This document shows positions 50,486 to 62,870 of a DNA stretch of 64,000 bases, piece after piece. The position numbers and the translations under genes are program-made. A model generated the notes under the pieces. The model had not been told where the DNA came from. It worked only from the letters and a program-made list of their open reading frames with translations, and made no database searches. The stretch lies in contig NW_017802614.1 in NCBI RefSeq assembly GCF_001625305.1, positions 750,898 through 814,897 of the forward strand, read 5' to 3'. Each line of letters begins with the position of its first letter. Positions within the stretch are counted from its first letter, which is position 1. Origin of the DNA: Branchiostoma belcheri (taxonomy: Eukaryota; Chordata; Leptocardii; Amphioxiformes; Branchiostomatidae).

Positions 50486-53400
50486 ATGCAGGTGCACCAA
50501 CCCGACGTCGTCCTCCTGGCCAGGACGTACAGTTTCACGGCTGAAGACGTCGACTTTTACCTGTACGGCAGGAACCCCGTCCGCACCGTCCAGCTCCCCG
50601 GGCTGAAGAGGAAACCACAGGACCCGCAGTGTGAGTGGAACTCTCCCGTCACTTTCTCATAAAGTCTATCGGTAGTGCTAGGATATCATTTGTGATAGGA
50701 GTGTCCTCATTTATGTAGATATACACTTGTGCTTCGAAAATTACCGCATGGGTCTTATTATCATTTTTGCCAGCCTAAAGCGATTCTTTCATGGTATTTC
50801 GTGGAAAATACTAATAATCATTCGTTATGTACATGTATACAACGGGAGGAACAAAGACTATAGCAGCATCTATAGTCAACTTTTCGTGACCTTTTGCCTT
50901 TTCTGACATGTTTTTCATCTAGTTTGTTTGCTTCAGTATTGCAATGTGATTTTCAATGCGTCCAACACTAAACGAACAGTAAACTATTTGTGAGGAAAAG
51001 TATGAAACACCTGCGTCGTTCGAATCCACCATACTAGATCTAGACCACGATTAACAGAAAAACACGTTGTCAATTTTCTATTCTTGGCTTCGACAGATTT
51101 GAAATCAGAATCTCAAACTAAGTTACACAAAAAAGAAAACGTGTGGCATCTCGGAAAATAATGTATTGCCGAAGCGTGTGATCACTGGCTTCCCTCAAAC
51201 CGCCTAACGTAAACATGCCACGGCCAACAGAACGCACCTGTTATGTCGCATTGTCCTAAATCTCGTTTTATGAGTCAAGTTCACTTAGAGAAACCCGTAA
51301 AGAGAGGAGTGTTTGACGACTTGGCCAACGGAATGCTAAAGTCGTAAACGGTTTCTATATAAGTATTTATATGCCTTCCATTTTCCTCACGCACGAAATG
51401 TTCATGAGTGGCATATCTTTAATTTACCGACTTGTTTTTAAATAGTTACATGTTGAAACATTGTAGATGTTAACGTTACGAGGTCTTTATTCAGTTGATG
51501 CAATCCTTAACCGTAATAAATTATACAAAGACAGATAAAATTGTTCAATCAGATAGCGTCTAGCGTTTTGCAACTAAACTTCCGACAAGCGATCAACCAA
51601 CTCACAACAACATCTTCTTCCTTCCCGAAGTGACCTGTCAGTTTCAACGAGCAACATCGTCATTTTCTCTTATTTGAAGTGAAGAAACGTCTGTGATTTT
51701 CCACGAATTTCAGGGTGTGACCTGTGTAAGGAGGATCACCAGGGAGAGTGTCCCGTGCACGGCCCGCTGCACTCCCTCCGGCGGATGGTAAGCGGCGCTC
51801 CTGCCGACCAGAAGCAACCCAGCCAACAGTACCCGTACGCTGTCACTAGTCTACCTGACGAGGTAGGGCGATATGAGGATAGATAGTGATCGTATCCTTT
51901 GTACCATCTGTACTACCCTACCCTAAGGCCTCTACCAGGCTTCGGGAAGCGGCTGGGAAGAGTAGAAATTGGTCAAATAGAGCTATAACACAGGTGACGA
52001 AACTGTACTCTCTGGCGGACCAACTCCCCTGGCATGTTATCTCTCTATTTGGCCAATTTCTACTCATTCCAGCCACGGTAGAGGCTACTAGTACTGTACC
52101 CCTCCCCGTTCCAATAGACTTTTTCACGGATCCAATTGCATGCTGGGAGACCCAGGGCACTATGGGTAATACAGGGAGCAAACAACATCATTACCATTAT
52201 TATAACCGGTCTGGTCTACTGGAATACTGTCAGAGTAATGATTTTGTTTGCCACACCTCCCGCTACTCATAATGCCTCACTATCTCCCAACATGCAATGG
52301 GATCCGTGAAAAGTTCACTTTTGACCAACCCGTGCCGCCCTGCAGGTGACCCTGTGCCACAGCAGTATCCCAGGTGAGGGTTACGGCATCTGCGCCACCA
52401 GGACCATACCTGTGGGCACCTGGATCGGACCGTACGAGGGGGTGCGCATGCGCTCAGGAGAGATGTCCTGTGCCATTAAAACAACCCATTTCTGGGAGGT
52501 AAGACCAAGACTAAAAGTACAAAATTTTGAATTATATCACATCACACCAGACATGCGGCATAGTTATGTTACAGATAAGAAGTTTCAATATACCAGTAAC
52601 TGTTTTTTCAAGTTCGGATTACGGATCGTGTGGCAGGTTTTGGTCACACAGTGAACTACATTTATTTTTGCTGCAACCAGTACCTTCAAATAAAAGTCAA
52701 GCTGAATAAAGTATTCTGCATATGTGACATACGTTCAATTTTTCTCGCAAATGTACCATTAGTTTTACTTAAGTTATCTCTAGTAGTGCCACGCCCCCGT
52801 GTCCTCAGCACCGTCACATGCTATCACATACCCCGCCCGATGACGTACAACAGGCGGCAACATTTCTATTTCTGGGACAGGAAGCTTTCAGCTCTGGCCG
52901 TTGACAGACTCATTAGGATAAAAAGATCTCGTTCTGCACCAGGAAGCGGTTAGCGCGGGAATGTTTAGCGTCCACGCACCTGACAGTTTACCGTTATCAG
53001 ACGACACGGCTCTCTTGTCGCTGAGGACGCGCTTTGATGTGGGGAGGCGGCCTGCAACACGTCAAGCGTAATGGGACGTAATGACTACCGTACGGGGTCA
53101 GGGTACGGCGCGAAAAAAACCTACACGTCCTCCATGTCTGTTCTCGGCGCTTTTCTTTGCACACAGCTAGGTCAAGAAAAAATTGCTTCTCTCGTGCAGT
53201 GGTAATATAGATCTTACGCATTCTATGTGTCCAACAGTACTGTATAGACGTCCCACTCCTACTTTTCATTCCCTTTACCTCCGTCGGTAGATTTGGGTGT
53301 GTGCAGTGAAGGTCAAATCCGCGCGGAGAAATAATGCATTCTATACTAACGTCAAATGCCCATAAAAGCTGTGCACGCTTGTGATGAAGTCTATAGTCTT

Positions 53401-56400
53401 TTGATCCGTTCTTTCTTTTCACATTAACCGCGTCATCATCATATGACAGGTATCCGACGGAATACTGGTTGCATTATTTTCACGTAGAGAAGCTTCTCTG
53501 TAACGTTATTCCTGTTTAGCCTATTTAACGTTTTATCATCAGATTCACCTCTTTTGATGAGCTGAGCGGTGCCCCTCACTGACTAGCCAGCCCGTGGTGC
53601 GATGTTGTCTGCGTTGGCATGGTAACGGAGTGAGGAGCTGTGATTGACCTTTATCCCCCCTGACGGGCCTCAGAAGGCGGGAAACACTGTGCAGATCGCG
53701 GCGGAGGCCTGTTCTCAGTCAGACGCTCGGTGCATTACCGGATCGTGACAACAACAGCACATTTGTCTCTATCAGATCCGGGCTCACTTGTCGCAGGAAA
53801 ACTCAAACTGATGCCAGCTTTTGTAAATACACTTGAGTTCACCGGCGGGGCAACGTAAACTCTGGGAGGCGTCTTGGCTTTCTTGGAAAATCCCGAGAAC
53901 TCTCCACTTCTGGGTCTTGTAAAACATGAACTTGGAAGCGAAATCTATAGGCTAGGCTTAAGCTTCCATGCATACATTGTTACCACTGGTAAATACAGCA
54001 TATCAGTAACGATAACATTTTCTTCCAGATCGTTTTTAAAAGCCAACGGAAAGGTTTTGATGTGTGAAATAAACAAGTATCGTGTTGAAGAATATGAATG
54101 ACACTTGTTGCGACCTACGACCTTTTCCACGACATCTGAATTTTTGTACGACAGCAAATTAAGAGCATTCTTGTAGATGCGTCGTGACTGTGACCATTTA
54201 CCAGGCCTACTTAACTACGTACTAGTACCTAGCCCCATAACCGACACTGGTCGTCGGAGGGACTAGGCAGACTTTGCAGAGATGATGCCAGACTGTCCTA
54301 TTCTGGGCTGCTGTCAGATTTGCTCATAACAAGACATGTACAACCTTCATATACTCGAAAAAATCGCATACAGTACGGTTTCAAAACGACGGCTGTTTTG
54401 TTCCAGATGTATGAGAACGGAATGTTCAACCATTACATTGACGGGACCGACGTGCGCCGCGCCAGCTGGATGCGGTACATTAGGTGTGCCCGGCACCGGG
54501 CCGAGCAGAACATGGTGGCCACGCAGTACAGGGGCTGTATCTTCTACAAGATCTTCAGGTGAGTTCTGAAGAAGAAATGGTGACCATAGAATGTTGAAAA
54601 GAGAATCATTGAACCAATCTAGGCGGTCGGCATTTGATAATGATGGTTTCCGGCACCCTAATTGTAGTCGTTACACCGTGATCGGTTTGTTCCTGACCCT
54701 AGATTGAAGAGGCCTGATGCGACGGTACTGCGCCTCTAGATTTAAGACAGTTTGGGAATAGAATTGTTAATAACTTTAACGTTATTTGACAGAGAAATCA
54801 AGGCCGGTGAGGAACTGCTGGTGTGGTACGACCCTGACTCCTACATACAGTTCATGGGCGTTCCGCTAGGGCGCAGAATCAAGGATGAAGACAGTGAGAA
54901 ATTTACTCTTTTGAAGATAAAACGGGAGTGATTGTGTTCACTAAGTCTATGCATATCTAAAGCTAAGAAGTTAGAAAATAAACAAGGAAACAAGAATAAA
55001 TTGAAAGTTTTACAGAGATATTGCGTAAAGAACTGGAACAGTTATAACAGGATATTTTTAGATCTTTGTCATGAGAAACGTATATGATGAGATGATAATA
55101 TGAAAAGGTTTCAATCCAATGAATTATCCAGAATAAGGACATACGGTATATTATGTAACAAGCACACTTGCCGAATAAAGTACATGAAGCTTGAATATTT
55201 TTCAAGTCACAGCGCCACCGTCGGTAACCATGGTACTGCAGAAGAGCGGGAGTCAATCGTCGTCCGAGATGGAATTCGAAGCTAACAATGTCGAGACGGA
55301 GTCTTCCGGTACCGCCTCACCCAACGGACACACAACTTCATCCCAGAACAGACCCTCGGCAAGGTATAATTCTGTTCGGACAAACCCACCCAAACACACG
55401 GGGATATTCAGCGCCAGGCCGAGCCGTCAGCGGCGTTCTAACAACACCGTGACTCAGTCTTCACCTGACCAGGCCGAGGTGCTGGGACAGGGGGCATCTC
55501 AGCTGTCCTCCGCGGGGAGGAACAACGATTTCGCCGACTGGAACCTGTGGAAATGTGGCCAGTGCTTCAAGACGTTCACGCAGAGAGTGTTGCTACAGAT
55601 GCACGTGTGCTCCCGTAACCCGGACCGGCCGTACCAATGTGGCCACTGCACACAAGCCTTTTCCCAGGTAGAATCTGTAGCACCATACCGGTGTGCTGAT
55701 TTGTGTCTTTTTGTTTCACCCAAAACTGCAACACATTCTCAGCATTTACGACGTCTGATGTTGACTTATCCAACATTCTATTTCTCCTCCAGCCGATAGA
55801 CCTACGGAACCACGTGGTGACACATTCGAGCGATCGGCCCTTCAAGTGCGGGTACTGCGGCAGAGCGTTCGCCGGAGCCACCACTCTCAACAACCACATC
55901 CGGACACACACGGGGGAGAGGCCCTTTAGGTAACTGCGGCTGGCAGAGGGGTCATGTATCTTCAGACAACCTTGGGGTTCACATGAGTTTTCGTGTGTTA
56001 GTTTTTATGCATATGTTGTTAGTTTTTCAGATTGTAAGTTTTATTCTTCTCACGATTTCTCGTACTGGAAGACCATGCTTTGTTTATTCAGGGCTTTCAC
56101 ATTCTCTTACGTCTACTTTCGTCGTTAGGTTTTCTTTTTTATTTCATGTACTTTACTTCCAACAAATGTGTAGGATAGGATCGATGTTGTCACAAAACGT
56201 CACACACATACAACAAAGGCATGAGAACAAAACTACATTTCCCGGTTATGTTTGTACACTTCTTGGCAGAAGCATGGCTATCTCATTTAAAAAAAATCAT
56301 AATGCGTCAAACATGTAGTGGTAGACGTTTGTGTTCTCACTGTCTAGCCATGATATCAATTAGATATTACTTCACCTAGTACACCACTTATGCGAGTGTT

Positions 56401-57139
56401 AAAACGTTCACACGTTGGCAGACCATCACGTTTGTAGTAACGTCGAATGTGGCTTGACAGAAATGTTCAGCAGCATGCATAACACAATTGCATGCCATAC
56501 TCGCACAACTTGTACATAACATTGTCATTTTGTTCTGATAAAAGTCTATGTTTACTTTCTTGTTGTTTTGTTGTGTGTTCATGTGCTGTGGGATATATTT
56601 ATGATACTAATAACTGCGTTTTCCATCTATACATCTATAATATATATATATCATTCATCCATACATCTATAATATCTATCAAGATACATGTTTCGTAATT
56701 TACCTTCTCACATTAACATACATGAAAATACTGAGACTCAGTCAGATAGATCCTTCCAAAAAGCACCCTACGTCTTAGGAGTTTGTTTCTTGCGTGAGCA
56801 GTTTCTGTCAAACAGAAAATAGACAGTCTGATTAAATCGCGCCCCTAGCGGCGCGCTGCATTATTGCTCCCTAAGACGCCGGATAGCTACTACCTGTATA
56901 CATGTAGCGGGGGAAGGGGGCTTACGACTTAACTCGAACAGGGCTTGAAGTAATAATTAAGTCACTACTTTTGCTGTATTGTCTTTTCTTCTTTTCTCCA
57001 CGACCAAAGATGTGGGAAGTGCAAAAGACGTTTCTCCCAGGCCACCCAGCTGAGCAGACATCAGAGGACATCCGGGGACTGTCAACAGGAGCCTGGGAAC
57101 GAGACCGAAACGGACGAACAGAGCGAAGCCTCGGCGTAG
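50486..57139 (+). CDS. PRDM6: PRDM6 (PR/SET domain zinc-finger protein 6), 8 coding exons
   Basis: Transcriptional repressor of the PRDM family; the vertebrate protein acts in vascular smooth muscle. Exons: 50486-50630, 51714-51862, 52346-52498, 54407-54558, 54793-54893, 55213-55667, 55793-55929, 57010-57139; phases close, 473 residues. Order: [11 protein letters not shown] motif, a zinc knuckle ([19 protein letters not shown]), the PR/SET domain ([20 protein letters not shown] to [11 protein letters not shown], about 100-215), a Ser-rich linker, then zinc fingers [52 protein letters not shown] and [19 protein letters not shown]. These are near-identical to vertebrate PRDM6. The ATG at 50486 follows an in-frame TGA (50459-50461). 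Vertebrates have a longer low-complexity N-terminus, so either it is absent here or an upstream exon splices in at 50472. Confidence 0.94.
51928..52084. repeat. Long imperfect foldback in PRDM6 intron 2
   Basis: The arm at about 51928-51990 (GAGTAGAAATTGGTCAAATA) recurs inverted at about 52036-52084 (TATTTGGCCAATTTCTACTC), with CCTCTACC/GGTAGAGG at the outer ends. The loop is about 45 bp. Confidence 0.7.
52116..52320. mobile_element. MITE with ~33 bp inverted ends in PRDM6 intron 2
   Basis: The left end (GACTTTTTCACGGATCC, then GCATGCTGGGAGA) is matched in inverse at 52281-52316 (TCTCCCAACATGCAATGGGA, then TCCGTGAAAAGT). It is non-coding and adjoins the foldback at 51928-52084. Confidence 0.65.
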
Positions 57140-57313
57140 TTCCCCTCTCGTTCCACAACCCGCACAGGACGACAGTTTATCTTAATACGTGTATGTCCTG
57201 TGATATAGCTGGTATAAAACTATACTAGCTTGATAAAACGTCATAGCATGAACAGTTAACTAGCTAGGCATCTATGTTAGACCTGTCCTATGTTATACCA
57301 GTACGTTGTATGG

Positions 57314-57319
57314 AATAAA
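57314..57319 (+). terminator. Candidate PRDM6 polyadenylation signal
   Basis: AATAAA 175 bases after the PRDM6 stop codon. Confidence 0.5.
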
Positions 57320-57436
57320 TTACAGCTTCGACCATTAAAAACTTAATTAAAGTCGTGCTTTCGTGATGGTATTTACCTGCATCATTTCAGCATAGATCCA
57401 TCAGAAGGACATCTCAGTATTTGATGTTTACGTTGT

Positions 57437-57660
57437 ACCTGTCCTTGGTGCTGACTGCTGACCAATGTATCATGCAGCTATGAACACTGTGGCTGTCCTT
57501 GGTGCTGAACAACGTATCAGCTGTGCACACTGTATCCGTCCTTGGTGCTGACAAATGTTTCAGCTGTGCACATTATGGCTACCATTGGTGCTGACCGATG
57601 TATATCGGCTATGCACATCGTACCTGTCCTTGGTGCTGAACCACGTATCAGAAATCACAG
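57437..57660 (+). repeat. Minisatellite downstream of PRDM6
   Basis: About five degenerate units built on GTCCTTGGTGCTGA followed by a CTGTGCACA-like segment. Unit starts lie at 57441, 57494, 57537, 57581 and 57626, mostly 43-45 bp apart. Confidence 0.8.
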
Positions 57661-58308
57661 TATGGACATCCATTCATAACTTCTATGTCAAGCTGTCATG
57701 TTGAGTAGAATTTAAAAAAAGCAAGGCTAACTATTGTTGCAAAGATAGTCACCAGGGCCACAACGATAGAAAGTTCGAGAAAAATGTACTAGTATCATCC
57801 CTTACTGCAGCCTCTATTGCAGACTCCGTCGATGAAAAGCTCTGCGGACGTACCCTTACCCTATACCTCAGGTATTTACACATATGTTGATGAACAGTGA
57901 TGGTCATGATACACCGGACAACGGACATTATTCCACCGGCATAGGTATAATTGCAAAAGCCATTTGCTACACTTTCTAGCCTCCCAAACAGCTAAAACGA
58001 GCAGTTTGTTGCGCTACATGTATACAATAAACTCACACAATCATTTTCCTGTGACGATTTTGTGACGTTTCAACTACCGTTGGTGTCCCAGAATGCTTCG
58101 CGTTTTACTATCATTTCTTTATTGTTGTTTATCTGGTCGTCTGTTTTTAATGTAATTTGTATGCTCACGTCGCAGTATTCTGCTAAGTAAAGGCCCGCCC
58201 AAGAAAAGGGTGGGGCTACCCGGTAACCAAGGGCAACGGTCACCAGCCAAGGCGTCACGCCCCACTCCCAGCATTCCCTGTACTTCCTGTTCGCTGTCAC
58301 AGGTCGAA
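57661..58308. other. PRDM6-SLC25A46 intergenic and SLC25A46 promoter
   Basis: No exon is seen. The last 120 bases before the SLC25A46 start are GC-richer and lack a TATA box. Confidence 0.5.
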
Positions 58309-61101
58309 ATGACTCGCCGGACGCCCGTGGGTGGGGACAGGGAGGGTTTGGGGGTCGGGCAGGGGAGGACAGGGGCCGAGCAGCTGTCAGGGGACGAGAA
58401 CGAAGAGGCGCAACAACGTGTGCTGCGTGACGTGGACATGGGGACGCCGAAACAGTACTCAGTCGGTACGTTACCCCACGCCCCCCTCCCCACTTTCTCA
58501 TGAACGTGAAAAAAAAAACAGTACCTGACCTGTTGTGATGATACAGTAATTGCATTTACACGTTTCCCTCGCACCATAGTTATCGTATTGTATAATAGTT
58601 TTCGGACCAATATTTTCTGGCTTTGTAAGATCTATGGAGTATCTAGATTTTAGTAATGTTGCAACCGTCCATAATCTCGTATAAACGAATATTATTATAC
58701 CGACAAGGACCACCATAAATTATACTAATATCATTAATTCAGTTACGCAAAATGTCGACAGCTCGTTACGAATCACGGGGATGAATAAGCTCTCCTACGA
58801 ATTGCAGTAAATCAAAACAGCTTGTGTACACCGGTACACCTAACGTACGGACAAGGGGCACACAGCCCCCTCATATTTACATGGATGAAAAAGATGTGTA
58901 CACGTACACTACCACACACGTACACCCCTTAAAGCAGTCCTAGCCTGACATTGCTATGGAGTTCTATCTTGATTCATTTTCTTGTCCATGCAGTTCAGAT
59001 GCAGCGGTTTGCCGGGTTTGGAGTTGGGCTGGCCAGTCTTCTCACAGAGAATGTGCTGTCCCATCCATGTATCGTCTTCAGACGACAGTGCCAGGTAAAG
59101 ATTTTCACTTTCACTTTTGAACATTATTCTGAACTCAACCAGTCGTTTCCAGATTGCAGCGCTTCATCATAGAAATGTCAGATGAACATGTTTTTGTGTT
59201 TCTGCCAGGTTCACCACTGCTCCTACCGCTACCATCTCCAGCCCTTCTCTGTCCTGAATGTGATGTTGAAGATACAGGGAGCTCAGGTATGAATGATACT
59301 TCTGTCTTACTATCCTCTACTGTAGACTTTGTACAAATGTGTGGCCCAATGGCTGTAGAGTCATAGATTTGCACTGCCCCATATACACCAAAAGCTGTAC
59401 ATGTAGGAAGTTTATCTCAGTTGCTTTTGAAATCAAACCTTAAGCAAGAAGAAGATAATATCCCCTCATACTAAGTAGCTTTTTTCATGGTTAAAAGGTC
59501 TCTTGTACTTGTTTTTTAGGTGTGCATATCTAGATTACCCCTCTCTCTGTACAGTTTGGATTCTGCCATTACATTTGAGTTGTTCTGTTGCAGGGCTTCT
59601 CCACTGTGTGGAAGGGGATGACCAGCAGGTTTGTGGTGCAGGGCATCCAACTGGGCAGTGAGGGTATCATAGCAGAGTTTACAGACTTTCCTAGGTATGT
59701 AGTTCCCACATTGGTGAGATACCCACTTATTATTTGTACCAACTGTGTCACATATTCATAATTTTTGCTTATCAAAAAGATAACTGCTTTAAGTTGTGTA
59801 CTAGTATTGATTTGAAATCAGTGAATAACTGCAAATATCATTATCCATAATGCAAACAAGTTGCAGAAATTGTCAGTGCCTTATACAGAATTGAATCCTC
59901 AGTATTTTTCTCTGTGTTTGCTATGTCTCAGGGAAGTGACCACACACAGCACCTTCAAACAACTCTTCAAGCACATTGCACTGAAGGGGTAAGTATCCCA
60001 TGTTCCACCTGTGTTCTGCTGACATGTTTAATATCACATGCTAGTAGGCAATGTATTGAATAGTCCATCACTAGACTATAGTATCAATCCATGTATTTAA
60101 AGCTTTAGATGCCATATCATATGTTTCAAACTTCTGATGATGGAAAAATTTGCATTTTACAGGTTGAGCATTGTCGTGACCTTGCCATTCTTCTGTGCCA
60201 GTCTGATAGAGACAGTCCAGGTTTGTGCATCATTTACACATGTATTTATGATGCTGGTACTCACCACCATAATGTGTAAGGGAGAGGGATGGTTACAGGA
60301 GCATGTTCTCTGACATACACCACTGGACTGAGACATGAACCATTATCAACATGGAGAAAAAAATTTTTTAACACTATGATAAGTTGTGACATACATTGTA
60401 TTCATGTCCATTACTTTTATTTTCACAGTGGTCTAACTATTGTACTTAGAGTTGATGTACCTGTGTTCCATACTGAATTTCAGAGTGACATAGCCAGTGA
60501 GACCCCGTGGGTTCTGGACTGTGTGAGGGAGGGGTTCCGGCGGCTGCTGGGCTGGGGTGCCCCCACCACCACCCGCCTGCTGCCCGTCTGGAAGCTGGTC
60601 CTCCCCACGGTGCTGTATGGTCTGCTCCACTATCTCATCACCTCCGTCGTGCAGTACATCGCGCTGGTCCTCCTGCGGCAGGGCAAGGACCGCCACAAGT
60701 TCGACATGGACGAACCGCTGGCCGACCGCAACATGCTGGAGACGTACTTCCCGGAGCTGCTGGCGACGTTCCTGGGGAACCTGTTCTCGGACGTGCTGCT
60801 GTTCCCCCTGGAGACCGTCATGCACCGTCTGCACGTCCAGGGCACACGGACGATCATCGACAACACAGACTGGGGCGCCGGCGTGCTCGCCATCAACACG
60901 CGGTACGAGGGCATGGCGGAGTGCTTCCGCGGGGTGGTCCGGGAGGAGGGCTTCTTTGGACTGTACAAGGGGTTCGGCGCCCTGGTGCTACAGTACCTCC
61001 TCCACGCTGCCATTCTGAAGATAACAAAATGCATCTACGACGTGATGTCGGAGAACTTTACCTCCAGACCTAGAGCGCCACCTAGGCAAAGACAGCAGTA
61101 G
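58309..61101 (+). CDS. SLC25A46: SLC25A46 (mitochondrial outer-membrane carrier-like protein), 7 exons
   Basis: Diverged member of the mitochondrial carrier family that sits in the outer membrane and influences mitochondrial fission, cristae and lipid handling rather than a known solute. Exons: 58309-58465, 58994-59094, 59209-59286, 59594-59694, 59932-59988, 60163-60220, 60484-61101; phases close, 389 residues (human 418). After a short acidic N-terminus it matches the family at [100 protein letters not shown] and INTRYEGM. It ends [20 protein letters not shown]. The large last exon is GC-rich and so shows long spurious frames on both strands. ATG 58309 has a purine at -3. Confidence 0.95.
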
Positions 61102-62108
61102 TGCAAGTGTGTTATCATCATGTCAAAGTGTATATGTATGTATATGCAGGGAACTAAATGGTCTTAGAGCAAGCAAATAGCTATAACTGCTGAAGTATCA
61201 ATGTGTATAGAATACACAAGTTAATGAGAAGTAAATGTATTTCCAACTTGTTCATGTTGTCTACATGTAAGGAAGGCCTTAGATATCTTTCTTTTTGTAC
61301 CTTTGTTATTAATGAATTTTCCTTGATACATTCAATGATTGTATCACAAGAATTTGAGAACACAGATGAGCATGCTGTGGAAGGGTCCTTGTGCATATGC
61401 AGATGTGCACCTGTATGTATGATATAATGTGTAATGCTTGAACTCAGGAAAGCACAATGTTGGTACATGTATACATATTGGTACTTATTAAGGTGCTACA
61501 AACTATCCATTAATTTTCATATTCCTACAGGGCCAGATGTAGAAATTCAAAACAAAGATGTAGGACTAGGAAAACAAAATTTTGATTGACTCCTATTGGC
61601 CAAACAACTAAAGTTAAATTACATCAGATGAGAGTATCTGAATGAACTTTGGTTATAACAAATTTCAATTTCTCAGTGTCCATATATGTTGAATTGTCCT
61701 GTGTCTAGTTTGTTATCATTCTACTGTTATATCTGTTGGACAATCGAGTTGAACTATTGTATGATATTGATACTGAGACCGTATGCTATATAAACATGCC
61801 ATTGTAAATGTGTATAATGCCTTATTTATACTTTCATGACTGGTGCTGCAGAAATGTGAGATTACGCCATCGTGAAATTTAATGTGTGAATGTTGTGGAT
61901 GAATTTTATTTTCATGAAAATGTTGCTTGTTGGAAAGCATTGTTACATGATCCTGTAGTTCTAAATGTAGGGACTTCTTACAAAAAGCCCAGTGATATAC
62001 TAGTTGTTGACTGAATTGGAGAAGAGCTACATGTACATGTGAGATGACATGGCACCAGAGCATGCAGTGAAGTGAAGTGTTGTCAGTACAAGTAATCAAT
62101 AGCAAACC

Positions 62109-62114
62109 AATAAA
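62109..62114 (+). terminator. SLC25A46 polyadenylation signal
   Basis: AATAAA about 1.0 kb after the stop, followed by a GT-rich stretch (AAGTGTGTGCCTG) as expected for a cleavage site. Confidence 0.6.
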
Positions 62115-62870
62115 CTTACCAGTGAAGTGATCAAAGTGTGTGCCTGCTTGTATCATTCATTGTATTGCTTTTTTTTAAAAAGCAAGGTTTGTATGTTCTG
62201 TTCCTTTAATGCCATTTAGTATGTATGTATTGTAGTATAGTGCAACAGCATTTAAGTACAAAATGTATAACGAAAACAATGCAAACTAAGTCTACGGCAC
62301 AGGTATGCCAGTTTGTTCCACCATCTTCTGAAACAGGACCCATGCACTCAACCCACCTCCATGTTCCTACCTGTTTGGAACATAGGGTGTCGGAACGTAG
62401 AGCCATCCGTAAAGGACATGCCCTAGGAAAAACTTTACCCTGGGGATGCAGCAGTGATAAAATTTCTCCGCCTGAACTAGGATACACTTTATTTCCAGTA
62501 AAGAAGTAAGCACATCAAGCATTCGCTATTTGGCCACTGGAGTGCTTTGAGCACCTTGGAGGGGACGGTGGAAAGGGGTGCCAAGCAAGCAGGTCGTTGA
62601 TCTCTGACATTGGCACGACGCCGACTTCCGTCATTTCACCAAACTGCCAAGGATTCCAGCTTGGCCAACTGATGTACTTGTGCACGTTTTCAATGGCAAG
62701 CGGCCACGTAGATTAAAGTGGTGGGGCGCGACCAACGCAACTGGGTCGCAACTTACCTGGAGGCAAGCATTATATGAAGGACACGATGCACCTGAAGAAC
62801 AGGTTTTTCCATTGTTTGCAGACACATTTTTTTCTAACACATTACGTCTAAGTCACACACAAGCCAGACG
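62115..62870. other. Intergenic, SLC25A46 to dioxygenase
   Basis: No recognised gene. A 94-codon plus-strand frame (62225-62509) has no family resemblance. Confidence 0.5.

Noticed and set aside
58210..58308. Extended N-terminus for SLC25A46 starting at 58210
   Set aside because: The codon there is GTG, not ATG; the first ATG in frame is 58309.
58070..58610. Minus-strand frames of about 160 codons opposite SLC25A46 exon 1
   Set aside because: They are antisense to a GC-rich coding exon, with no homology.
60433..61034. Other long frames on both strands across SLC25A46 exon 7
   Set aside because: They are shadows of the GC-rich last exon; only the carrier-like frame matches a family and splices in phase.
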